Below are positions 1-8,677 of a stretch of DNA of 64,000 bases, piece by piece (the stretch's first letter is position 1; every line of letters begins with the position of its first letter). The DNA is from Algivirga pacifica (GTDB taxonomy: Bacteria; Bacteroidota; Bacteroidia; Cytophagales; Flammeovirgaceae), in contig NZ_BAABJX010000052.1 in assembly GCF_039543525.1 (NCBI RefSeq), positions 62,001 to 126,000 on the forward strand, written 5' to 3'. The position numbers and the translations under genes were made by a program. The notes under the pieces are model-generated. The model did not search any database and was not told the DNA's origin. It was given only the letters and a program-made list of their open reading frames with translations.

Positions 1-90
1 TCATTGTTTTTAAAACTTTATGCTGCCTTTACTATAAAATTCTTCAAGGCTGCTGCGGTTAAATGAATTGTTCCGTTAAAGAAATTGCGA

Positions 91-465
91 TTATTTCTTA
101 GGTTTTTTCGCTCCGTACTTAGAACGACGCTGAGTTCTTTTCTCAACACCTGAAGTATCCAACGCACCACGAACGATGTGGTAACGAACACCTGGTAAAT
201 CTTTCACTCTACCACCACGGATCAATACGATCGAGTGCTCTTGTAGGTTGTGACCCTCACCTGGGATGTATGCGTTAACTTCTTTACCGTTTGACAACCT
301 TACCCTTGCAACTTTACGCATAGCTGAGTTAGGCTTCTTAGGAGTGGTAGTGTAAACACGAGTACAAACCCCTCTTTTCTGAGGACAAGCATCCAATGCT
401 GGAGACTTAGATTTGTAAGTTACTTTTGTTCTACCTTTTCTTACTAATTGTTGAATAGTAGGCAT
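91..465 (-). CDS. rpsL: 30S ribosomal protein S12
   Basis: S12 sits in the decoding centre of the small ribosomal subunit. The 124-residue product has the family's length and its hallmark segments: the conserved TPKKPNSAMRKVAR stretch and the RGGRVKDLPGVRYH loop, the two places where streptomycin resistance mutations arise; both read as wild type (lysines present). It starts at the only sensible ATG, about 60 bases downstream of a good Bacteroidota promoter. The gene reads out of the window to the left, where rpsG and fusA normally follow in the str operon; an ATG lying at bases 4-2 on the minus strand could be the rpsG start but cannot be confirmed. Confidence 0.98.
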   Translation of the reverse strand: MPTIQQLVRKGRTKVTYKSKSPALDACPQKRGVCTRVYTTTPKKPNSAMRKVARVRLSNGKEVNAYIPGEGHNLQEHSIVLIRGGRVKDLPGVRYHIVRGALDTSGVEKRTQRRSKYGAKKPKK

Positions 466-527
466 TTAACTAACTGTTTTAAATTACTTAATACTTCGAT
501 ACTATACTTCTCGAAAATTTCGATTGG

Positions 528-557
528 CAAAGGTAGGGATTTATTTGTTTTATCCAA
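528..557 (-). promoter_or_regulatory. promoter of rpsL
   Basis: On the minus strand a -7 box TACCTTTG (528-535) lies 19 bp from a -33 TTG (555-557). This fits the TTG/TAnnTTTG promoter of Bacteroidota and lies 62 bases upstream of the rpsL start. Confidence 0.75.
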
Positions 558-677
558 TGTAAAACGCCTAATGTTTTTATTTTGAGCTTCTTATCTACCT
601 TCACTTTTCGTTTGTAAATACCCACATACTACAATGATAACCTTGGAAAAGTTCAATAATGTTCCCCGAAAGCTCGA

Positions 678-744
678 TAAAAGGTAAAAGGTAAAAGGTT
701 GCTGGCTCTACCTTTTACCTCTTACCTATTCCCTTTTACCTTTA
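678..744. repeat. inverted heptamer repeat (AAGGTAA units)
   Basis: The left arm holds two and a half copies of AAGGTAA; the right arm (711-744) holds imperfect reverse-complement copies built on CCTTTTACC. Together they form a palindrome with a short GC-containing loop. Similar heptamers with the AAGG core occur as direct arrays at 51167 and 52061. Confidence 0.65.
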
Positions 745-1134
745 TAAGATGTATTTCGACTACTTCTTACATTGAAAATTACTTTAACATTATTTAACGT
801 ATGAATAATTCTTTGAATTTACATCTCTTCAATCGGTTGCATAACGCATTTTTATTTTTTGGGTGATCAGCGTCCTGTGTCTTATTTAAAAAACTTCTTA
901 ATATTCAAGTGTCAATAATACAATTAACACTTGCTGAATAGAGAAGATGAAGGGAGTTAATGAGTTGTCATAACTTTTTGGCAGTCAAAAGGGAGGGCTT
1001 TCTGTATTCATTAATAGCACAAACACACTACTACGATAGAATTGCCTTTTAGATCCATCACATATACAAATGCGGATTTTTGAGGGGAATAACCTTACAA
1101 TAATAATCGATTGTTCTGTTCGCAGGATACTCGA

Positions 1135-4100
1135 ATGCTTTTACCAATAAACAAACTTTTTATGCAACGAATACTACTACTCAGTTGGGTGCTTTCATTA
1201 CCCGCATTATTATGGGGGCAGGTAACACTGAATCCCTCTAATCCGACTGCAGATCAAGCGATCACTATTATTTATGATGCAGCAGCAGGTAATGCTGCTT
1301 TGGTAGGTGCTTCTAAAGTATACTTACACTCAGGGGTGGTTACTACTGCACCAGGAGATACGCAATGGAGCAATTCCGTAGGGAATTGGGGAGCTGATGA
1401 TGGCATAGGAGAAATGACCAATATTGGGAATGATCAATGGCAGATAACATTGACTCCATCGACTTATTATAATGTTTCACCGACAGAAAATGTATTCCGT
1501 TTGGCGATGGTATTTCGTGATGCGACGGGCACTTTGGTGGGAAAAACAGCTGCTGATGGAGACTTTTTCATGGATATTGACCCTGGCTTTTACATGACAG
1601 TGACGGCTCCGGTAAATCAGGAGTATTTTGCTAAAGTGAATGAGCAGGTGACTATTTCTGCTACAGCTTCTGCGCCAGCAGCTATGCAGATTGAAATAGA
1701 TGGTGTGGTGCAAGCTTCGGTAACCAACCAGAGTACGATCTCTCATACCGTATCTTACAGTGCGATAGGTACCCATCAGGTGAAAGTGACGGCTGATGAT
1801 GGTGTGATTCTTCCAAGAGAGAAAACCAGAACTTTATATGTGAATGAGGCATCAGAGGTAGCGCCGTTACCTGCAGGGGTAAAAGATGGTATCAACTACA
1901 TCGATGACCAAACCGTGGTATTAGTACTGTTGGCCCCTAATAAGGGAGATGTTTTTGTAACAGGAGATTTCAATAACTGGGCTATTGATCCGAACTACCA
2001 GATGAAAAAGACGCCTGACGGAGAGCGTTTCTGGTTACAAATTGGTGGTTTGACGCCTAAGAAGGAATATATCTTCCAGTATTTGGTGGATGGTAATCTT
2101 CGCATTGCAGATCCTTATACGGAGAAGGTGGCTGATCCATGGAATGATCAATATATCTCTGAAGAAACCTATCCGGGACTGATTGAATTTACAGATACGG
2201 AGAAAGGAATTGCCAGTGTCTTGCAAACAGCACAAGATCCTTATGATTGGCAAATAGAAAATTTTACAGGAGTGCCAAAACACCAACTGATGATCTACGA
2301 GTTATTGATTCGTGATTTTACAGAAGAGCATTCTTACCAATCGGTGATTGATTCCATGCAGTACCTGAAGGATTTAGGGGTGAATGCGATTGAGTTGATG
2401 CCAGTGAATGAGTTTGAGGGTAATAGTAGCTGGGGGTATAATCCATCGTTCTTCTTTGCTCCTGATAAATATTATGGTCCTAAAGAAGATCTGAAAGCGC
2501 TGGTTGATGCAGCTCACGCTAATGGTATTGCCGTGATTATCGATATGGTACTGAACCATGCTTTTGGCCAAAATGTGATGGCTCGTATGTATTGGGATGA
2601 GGCGAATAATCAGCCTGCGGCAGATAACCCTTGGTTCAATACGACAGCTCCAAATACTTGTTGGAACTGGGGTAGCGACTTTGATCATGAGAGCGCTTAT
2701 ACACAAGCCTTTGTGGATAGTGTAAACCGCTTCTGGATGCAAGAGTATAAGATTGATGGGTTCCGTTATGACTTTACCAAAGGTTTTACGAATACACCAG
2801 GCTGTGGATGGGATTATGATCAGGCCAGAGTGAATATTCTAAACCGTATGGCTAATAAAATCCGTGAGGTCAATCCAGAGGCTTATATTATTTTGGAACA
2901 CCTTGCATCTCCATCAGAAGAGGATGCACTGGCGGCTAATGGGATGTTGCCATGGAAACGTGTGGATGAGCAGTATAAGGAGGTAATTTCAGGTCATGAA
3001 CTGAACACGGCTTCTTTTGCTGGCGCACAGACCGATACTCGCGTGGTATATATGGAGAGTCATGATGAGGAGCGTATTATGGTGCAAAACCTGAACTGGG
3101 GACAGCAAACAGGGGACTATAATATCAAGGATTTGCCAACAGCATTGGATCGCATAGGTTTAGGAGCGGCCTTCTTGTATACCGTACCGGGACCGAAAAT
3201 GATTTGGATGTTCGGGGAACAAGGATATGATTACTCTATTAACTATAATGGAAGAGTGGGTGAAAAGCCGATCGTATGGACGGAATATATGCAGGACCCA
3301 GATCGTGTTGACTTGTATAATACCATTGCGGCACTTCTGAACCTAAGAAAAGATCACCCGGTATTTACGGAAGGTTATTTCAGCTGGGATGCTATCGGAG
3401 AAACCAGAAGAATCAATATCTCTCATGAGACGATGAATGTGACCATTATAGGTAACTTCGGAACAACGGCCCAGTCGATACAACCGAACTTCCAAAGTCT
3501 AGGAACCTGGTACAACTACTTTGGTCAGTTTGCTTATGAAAATACAGGAGGAACGTACCTGTTGGGACCTGGGCAGTGGGAGTTATTTACAGATGTCCAA
3601 TTACCTCCTCCGGGAACATCTATATTAAAAGCACCAACTTTATTGAATGCTTCTGCATCGACGAATGATGTGCAATTGAACTGGGTGGATAATACAACCG
3701 AAGAAGCGGGTTATATCGTGGAGCGTTCTACAACAGCAGGAAGTGGTTTTGTGGCTATTGATACTGTAGGAGCGAATGTTATTACTTATACTGATGCTGG
3801 TTTGGCGGATGGTACTTACTATTATCGCGTGAATGCATATAGCAGTACCGGCACAACTTCTGATTATACCAATGAAGTATCCCAAAGAGTAGGAACTGTA
3901 GGGGATATCACGATTCACTTTAAAAAACCAGCGGGTTGGTCTACGGTAAATCTGCACTATTGGAATACCACTCCGGCGAATGTATTGCCAAACTCCAATT
4001 GGCCGGGAGTCACCATGACGGATGCCGATGGGGATGGATGGTATAGCTATACCTTTAGCGGTATTGAATGTACTAACATTGTATTCAGTGACAATGGTGC

Positions 4101-4737
4101 TACGCAAACGGCTGATTTGAGTCGTTGTGGTACGGGTTGGTATGATGATGGGACTTGGTATGATAGCAAGCCATTACCTCCTTCAGGGCTGACAATCCAC
4201 TTTAAAAAGCCAGCGAACTGGTCTTCAGCGAACTTGCATTACTGGAATACCACTCCAGCGAATGTATTACCAAACTCTAGCTGGCCAGGGGTAACGATGA
4301 TAGATGAAGGTAATGGGTGGTACCGTTATACGTTCGAAGGTATAGAATGTACCAGTATTGTATTCAGCGATAACGGAGGGACACAAACAGCAGACCTTTA
4401 CCGCTGTGGTGAAGGATGGTACGATAACGGTACTTGGTATGACAGTCAACCGGCGGCACGTATTGCTTCCGTTGCATTACCAACGAAGAATTTATTAACG
4501 GTTTATCCAAACCCGGTAGAGCAGGTGGGTATGCTACAATTTACCTTGACTGCACAGCAGCAGGTAAGTATCGCACTTTATGATACACAGGGAAAACAAG
4601 TGAGAACGGTAACACAAGGAGTGTATGGAAAAGGAAAGCATCAGCTATCTTTTGAAGTGCCAAAAGCTTCGGGGTTATACCTTATCCGTATGATCTCGGA
4701 GGAAGGACAGCTACATCAGCGAGTTGTTGTTAAGTAA
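1135..4737 (+). CDS. secreted GH13 alpha-amylase/pullulanase-like enzyme with tandem starch-binding modules and T9SS tail
   Basis: Extracellular starch-degrading enzyme of glycoside hydrolase family 13. From this start the product is 1200 residues: signal peptide (LLLSWVLSLPALLWGQ), an Ig-like region, a CBM48-type domain (motif VTGDFNNW), then the GH13 barrel. Motif I DMVLNH is at about 470-475, the nucleophile in GFRYDF is D546, the acid/base in IILEH is E588 and the transition-state Asp in SHDEE is D644, so it should be active. A fibronectin type III domain follows, then two nearly identical starch-binding modules (about 924-1007 and 1019-1103, CBM26-like) and a type IX secretion sorting domain beginning VYPNP (about 1123) and ending RVVVK. 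An in-frame ATG at 1111 also exists, but this start and the one at 1162 place the signal peptide better. The exact bond specificity cannot be read from sequence. Confidence 0.93.
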   Translation: MLLPINKLFMQRILLLSWVLSLPALLWGQVTLNPSNPTADQAITIIYDAAAGNAALVGASKVYLHSGVVTTAPGDTQWSNSVGNWGADDGIGEMTNIGNDQWQITLTPSTYYNVSPTENVFRLAMVFRDATGTLVGKTAADGDFFMDIDPGFYMTVTAPVNQEYFAKVNEQVTISATASAPAAMQIEIDGVVQASVTNQSTISHTVSYSAIGTHQVKVTADDGVILPREKTRTLYVNEASEVAPLPAGVKDGINYIDDQTVVLVLLAPNKGDVFVTGDFNNWAIDPNYQMKKTPDGERFWLQIGGLTPKKEYIFQYLVDGNLRIADPYTEKVADPWNDQYISEETYPGLIEFTDTEKGIASVLQTAQDPYDWQIENFTGVPKHQLMIYELLIRDFTEEHSYQSVIDSMQYLKDLGVNAIELMPVNEFEGNSSWGYNPSFFFAPDKYYGPKEDLKALVDAAHANGIAVIIDMVLNHAFGQNVMARMYWDEANNQPAADNPWFNTTAPNTCWNWGSDFDHESAYTQAFVDSVNRFWMQEYKIDGFRYDFTKGFTNTPGCGWDYDQARVNILNRMANKIREVNPEAYIILEHLASPSEEDALAANGMLPWKRVDEQYKEVISGHELNTASFAGAQTDTRVVYMESHDEERIMVQNLNWGQQTGDYNIKDLPTALDRIGLGAAFLYTVPGPKMIWMFGEQGYDYSINYNGRVGEKPIVWTEYMQDPDRVDLYNTIAALLNLRKDHPVFTEGYFSWDAIGETRRINISHETMNVTIIGNFGTTAQSIQPNFQSLGTWYNYFGQFAYENTGGTYLLGPGQWELFTDVQLPPPGTSILKAPTLLNASASTNDVQLNWVDNTTEEAGYIVERSTTAGSGFVAIDTVGANVITYTDAGLADGTYYYRVNAYSSTGTTSDYTNEVSQRVGTVGDITIHFKKPAGWSTVNLHYWNTTPANVLPNSNWPGVTMTDADGDGWYSYTFSGIECTNIVFSDNGATQTADLSRCGTGWYDDGTWYDSKPLPPSGLTIHFKKPANWSSANLHYWNTTPANVLPNSSWPGVTMIDEGNGWYRYTFEGIECTSIVFSDNGGTQTADLYRCGEGWYDNGTWYDSQPAARIASVALPTKNLLTVYPNPVEQVGMLQFTLTAQQQVSIALYDTQGKQVRTVTQGVYGKGKHQLSFEVPKASGLYLIRMISEEGQLHQRVVVK

Positions 4738-4752
4738 GAGTATATAAAAAGA

Positions 4753-4793
4753 GGAAGTATAAAGTTTTATCTTTATACTTCCTTAATTTTTTT
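4753..4793 (+). terminator. intrinsic terminator of the amylase gene
   Basis: A 12-bp perfect stem (GGAAGTATAAAG paired with its complement) with a 6-base loop is followed by a T-rich run. It lies between convergent genes. Confidence 0.85.
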
Positions 4794-5160
4794 ATTGAGG
4801 AAACTCCTCTAATTGTTGATAGGTCATCACCATTCCTCGATTACTGTCTGAAACTCCTGTAAGTAATAATTCCCCTTTCTGCACTTCAATAAAAGATTTA
4901 TTCAAAGAGGCTATGTCAAAGCGAGTATCTTTTTGAATAGGGATATTCCAGCTCCGATTGGCTAGGCCTATCGACTGCTGATAAATAAGTTCTTTGGTAG
5001 AGCCTATGCTTATGCTGCCATGAAACCTTCCCTCTTGTTTTAATCGTCTTCCATATTCGGATAATTCCTCTTGGAGTTTTTGGTGAGCGTGCTCTTGTGC
5101 TTTACAGGGGAGGTATAGTAGGCAAGCAACAAAGCCTAAAAAATAGAATTGGTTTATCAT
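4792..5160 (-). pseudogene. internally deleted serine hydrolase (beta-lactamase/class C family) remnant
   Basis: The 122-residue frame starts with a signal peptide, then an N-terminal region typical of beta-lactamase-related serine hydrolases: GSISIG, then IGLANRSW and DIASLNKSF, the last carrying the SxxK nucleophile motif. Right after it the sequence jumps to what looks like the extreme C-terminus of such a protein. The roughly 250 or more residues holding the YxN and HxG motifs are missing, with the frame kept. I infer an in-frame internal deletion that leaves a non-catalytic remnant; a short secreted protein that is still made is possible. Confidence 0.6.
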
Positions 5161-5318
5161 AAAAAGAGTTCTTTAAAAGCTTCCGATTAGGGGGCTTTTA
5201 CATGTACATTATTTTAGTTTTAGTAGAACCAAAATAGTGACCACTCTCTTTATTAATAGATGGATAAACCTGAGTTGTAGTATTCGTTAGGTGAATGGGA
5301 GAAATTATCTGTTCAACA

Positions 5319-5882
5319 TTAAAATTGAACCCCTGCCTTAAGCATAATCCCTGTGTTGACGTCCCCACTGTTGTAAAATTGATTGTATAGTTTCAGCCCT
5401 AGAAGGAGACGTTGCGTCAATGCAAAGGTGTTTTCGATAATGATATTTCTACCCAATCCATTTTTGTCTCTATAAACAGGGCTTTGAATGAGTTGTCCGT
5501 TGATGTATTCCTCGGATTGTATATAAGAATAAACATAGTTTTGTACGCCTAAACCAATTCCCAAACGAAAATCATTTCTTCGATTGTTTCTAAAAGGAGA
5601 AACAAAAGCATTGAGGTTACCTTGTATGAAGGAACCCATTTTGAATACCCCTGATTCACTTTTTCCATGGCTAATAGAAAGGGAGGTGGCAAAGTAATTA
5701 TTGAGGCGGTAGTTAAGCTCATTGTCAAAAGAAAGGGTAATCATATCTCCTGAACCTTGAAGGGAGGTGCCAACTCCAAATCGAAAATCCAAGCGGGAAG
5801 GTTTTTCTTGGGCATAGACCGTTGTAGAGCAAATAAAAAGTAGTCCGATAAAGAAAGTGATGAGTAGTGATGTACTTTTCAT
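5319..5882 (-). CDS. outer-membrane beta-barrel protein, small
   Basis: The 187-residue product has a clear signal peptide ending in VYAQ. The rest is rich in alternating hydrophobic/polar strands with aromatic ends, such as YRLNNYFATSLSIS, and finishes with LKAGVQF, the aromatic C-terminus of outer-membrane barrels. I do not recognise a specific function. It stands alone on the minus strand, between the serine hydrolase remnant and the divergent TonB receptor gene. Confidence 0.7.
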   Translation of the reverse strand: MKSTSLLITFFIGLLFICSTTVYAQEKPSRLDFRFGVGTSLQGSGDMITLSFDNELNYRLNNYFATSLSISHGKSESGVFKMGSFIQGNLNAFVSPFRNNRRNDFRLGIGLGVQNYVYSYIQSEEYINGQLIQSPVYRDKNGLGRNIIIENTFALTQRLLLGLKLYNQFYNSGDVNTGIMLKAGVQF

Positions 5883-6059
5883 TAAAATAGATTTTAGGTG
5901 ATTATGAGCATCTAGGACAATCAGTTAGGTAATATAGACATCGTTATTCTAAATAACTTAACGTCATTCCTTACATACCTCATTTCTTTATACTAAGGCA
6001 TCTTTTCTTATGCTGTAGTTATGAATGAATAATCTTCTTGTTCTAACCCTAGCTTCTAT

Positions 6060-8444
6060 ATGACTTGCCTTAAGTATTTATCTTTTCCTATAGTTTTTCT
6101 GTATTTATTTTTCCCAAAATTACTGAATGCACAGGTAAAAACCAGTATATCCGGTTATGTCAAGGATCCTATGGGGATGCCCCTAACGGGAGCAACTGTC
6201 TTTATTGAAGGAACCGATAAAGGAGCAATTTCGGATGTTGATGGGTATTATTTAATTAAAGACCTTACACCGGGGATATATAATTTAGTGGCCCGTTTTA
6301 TAGGGTATCAATCCCAAACGAAATACAATATTATCATCAAGTCAGTAGGAAATCAGTTATATAATTTTGAACTGAGTGAGGATGCAGAGACCTTATCGAC
6401 GGTGGTGGTGACGCCAGAGAAAAATCAGGTAAGTCGACCGATAGAAACCCCACTCTCTACCCAGACCTTGACGGCAGCAGAACTAGCAACTTATCCGGGA
6501 GGAAATAATGATGTGGTAAGGGTAGCACAATCCTTACCCGGTGTTTCTCCTTCCGTAGGAGGGTTTCGGAATGATTTGATTATTCGTGGAGGCGCACCAA
6601 ACGAGTCGGTATACTACCTGGACGGCGTAGAGATTCCGACCATCAACCATTTCAGTACACAAGGGAGTGCTGGAGGGCCGGTAGGGATGCTCAATGTTTC
6701 TTTTATTGATAATGTGACCTTGTCGGCTTCTGCGTTTGGAGCGCAATATGATAATCCATTGTCTGGGGTATTACAGTTTGAGCAGATCGAAGGGGATCGT
6801 AGAAATTTTAGTGGAAACCTTCGGGTAAGTGCCAGTGAAACGGCTTTGACCTTAAAAGGACCTTTATTCAAAGGAAAAGATGAAGAGGGGAATAAACGGG
6901 AAAGTAGTAAAACGACATACATTGCCTCTGTGAGACGAAGTTATTTACAGTTTCTGTTTGAGCTAATAGGATTACCGATTCGTCCGGATTATTGGGATTA
7001 TCAATTTAAGATAGATCACGAAATCAATGATTATAATACCATTAGTCTAATAGGGTTGGGATCGATTGATGATTTTACGGTGGAAGGGGACGATGATCTG
7101 GATAACGGACAACAGGCTACATTGGAACAAACGCCTTTTATTATTCAACAAACCAATGCGATAGGGGTGACCTGGAAAAAGCGTTTCCGTGGAGGGAATG
7201 GTTTTATGCAAACGACATTGAGTAATAACCTCTTCAACAATGAGTTTTCTCAATATACGGACAATGAAAATCAGGAGGGACTGTTTTTTCGAACTGACTC
7301 CCGTGAGATGGAAACAAAGCTTCGCTATGCACTAACCTATTTTTGGAAAGAGTGGAAGCTAGTACCGGGCTTTAATGTGCAGTGGAGCGATTATGAAAAT
7401 AGTACACTGGATAGGAATATTGGATTCACGTTTCAATCCGAGCTAGATTTTTTCAAGTATGGAATGTTCTTGAATGCTTCACGAACTTTTTTCAATAAAA
7501 AGCTAGAGTTATCCATGGGAGTACGGGTGGATGAGGATACCTTTTCTGATGGTAGTGATCTATGGGATAATATTTCTCCACGTTTGGCAATTTCCTATCA
7601 ATTTCTGCCAGGATGGAAGTTGAATGCTACGGCAGGGCGATACTATAAAATCCCACCTTATACAATTTTAGGCTATCAGGAGAATAATGTTTTTGTCAAT
7701 GAGAGTGCACAGTATACGCGCAGTGATCATTATGTATTGGGAATAGAGAAGATCTTTACGCCTTCCAGCAGTGTAAGTGTGGAAGGGTTTTATAAGGGAT
7801 ATGATCAGTATCCGGTTTCTGTGAGGGATAGTGTTTCTCTGGCGAATAAAGGAGCGGGCTTTGAAGTATTGGGCAATGAATTAATCGAGACTGTTGGGAA
7901 AGGGAGAAGTTATGGGTTGGAGGTGCTTTTTCAGCAGAAGCTAACACGTAACTTCTACGGGATTTTCTCTTATACCTTTTTCTATAGTGAGTTTACAGGG
8001 TTTGATCGATCTAAGTACTTGCCATCTACTTGGGATAGTCGCCATTTGGTTAGTTTTACCGGAGGGTATAAGTTACCCCGCAATTGGGAACTGAGTGCTC
8101 GTTGGCGTTTTGCAGGAGAAACACCTTTTGTCCCTGTGGACACGGTTGCGACTTTGGAAGTATACCCTGACATCATTTTGGACTACAGTCGTTTGGGGGA
8201 GGAGAAATTGGATGTGTTTAGTCAAGTAGATGTTCGTATAGATAAAAAGTGGAATTTTAGAAAAATCTCCTTGGATGTATTCATAGAGGCGCAAAATGTA
8301 TTGGCTCAAAAAATCCCTGTTCCTCCGGAGTATATTCTATTAAGAGATATGAATGGAGAAATTGTGGAACCAAGAGCTTTGGAAGAAGTGGATACGGGTA
8401 ATAGTACTGTGGTGCCAACGATTGGGGTTGTACTTGATTTTTAG
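6060..8444 (+). CDS. TonB-dependent receptor with carboxypeptidase-like N-terminal domain
   Basis: Outer-membrane energised transporter, 794 residues. After a signal peptide (to about residue 25, LLNAQ) comes a carboxypeptidase regulatory-like domain of about 90 residues (SGYVKDPMGMPLTGATVFIEG). The plug follows (NNDVVRVAQSLPGV, LIIRGGAPNESVYYLDGVEIP) and then a barrel to the C-terminal phenylalanine in VVLDF. No SusD partner lies next to it, so it is not a typical polysaccharide-utilisation pair; the substrate is unknown. The next gene is another outer-membrane protein, with its own promoter starting directly after this stop codon. Confidence 0.9.
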   Translation: MTCLKYLSFPIVFLYLFFPKLLNAQVKTSISGYVKDPMGMPLTGATVFIEGTDKGAISDVDGYYLIKDLTPGIYNLVARFIGYQSQTKYNIIIKSVGNQLYNFELSEDAETLSTVVVTPEKNQVSRPIETPLSTQTLTAAELATYPGGNNDVVRVAQSLPGVSPSVGGFRNDLIIRGGAPNESVYYLDGVEIPTINHFSTQGSAGGPVGMLNVSFIDNVTLSASAFGAQYDNPLSGVLQFEQIEGDRRNFSGNLRVSASETALTLKGPLFKGKDEEGNKRESSKTTYIASVRRSYLQFLFELIGLPIRPDYWDYQFKIDHEINDYNTISLIGLGSIDDFTVEGDDDLDNGQQATLEQTPFIIQQTNAIGVTWKKRFRGGNGFMQTTLSNNLFNNEFSQYTDNENQEGLFFRTDSREMETKLRYALTYFWKEWKLVPGFNVQWSDYENSTLDRNIGFTFQSELDFFKYGMFLNASRTFFNKKLELSMGVRVDEDTFSDGSDLWDNISPRLAISYQFLPGWKLNATAGRYYKIPPYTILGYQENNVFVNESAQYTRSDHYVLGIEKIFTPSSSVSVEGFYKGYDQYPVSVRDSVSLANKGAGFEVLGNELIETVGKGRSYGLEVLFQQKLTRNFYGIFSYTFFYSEFTGFDRSKYLPSTWDSRHLVSFTGGYKLPRNWELSARWRFAGETPFVPVDTVATLEVYPDIILDYSRLGEEKLDVFSQVDVRIDKKWNFRKISLDVFIEAQNVLAQKIPVPPEYILLRDMNGEIVEPRALEEVDTGNSTVVPTIGVVLDF

Positions 8445-8453
8445 TACTTTTGC
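8422..8453 (+). promoter_or_regulatory. promoter for the Omp85-like gene
   Basis: A -33 TTG (8422-8424) lies 20 bp from the -7 box TACTTTTG (8445-8452), which begins on the base after the TonB receptor stop codon. The implied leader of about 220 nt contains the TCCA-loop hairpin at 8546. Confidence 0.6.
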
Positions 8454-8545
8454 CCTTGCAAACAAAAGGGATTTTCTCTCCTCAATTAGTTTGTTTTAAG
8501 TAGAAAATGAACAGATAGATACTGTGTATAGTGTCCTAGATACTA

Positions 8546-8620
8546 GTCTTAGCGTCCACGCTAAGACCTGCATAGTATTTGCAGTATCCCTTCTACTTAC
8601 AACGCTCTTAAGTGAATAGT
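8546..8620 (+). repeat. intergenic hairpin repeat with TCCA loop (copy 1)
   Basis: A 9-bp perfect stem (GTCTTAGCG) closes a TCCA loop (8555-8558). The following 45 or so bases (CTGCA, then TTTGCA, then CTTAAGT) match a second copy at 55616. Between the copies the two innermost stem pairs are swapped on both sides (CG against GC), so the pairing is kept. Confidence 0.65.
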
Positions 8621-8677
8621 ATTGAGAGGCCTCCCTTTACTTCATACTGTACCAGCACCTATACGATCAAACAAACG

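Larger units (their letters stand above)
466..1134. other. intergenic region between divergent rpsL and amylase genes
   Basis: No gene seen. It holds the rpsL promoter, a palindromic heptamer repeat at 678-744, and an AT-rich stretch up to the amylase start. No convincing TAnnTTTG box was found for the amylase gene. Confidence 0.6.

Noticed and set aside
1..90. Start of rpsG at bases 4-2 on the minus strand
   Set aside because: An ATG is there at a plausible distance from rpsL, but only four bases of the possible gene lie in the window, so it cannot be supported.
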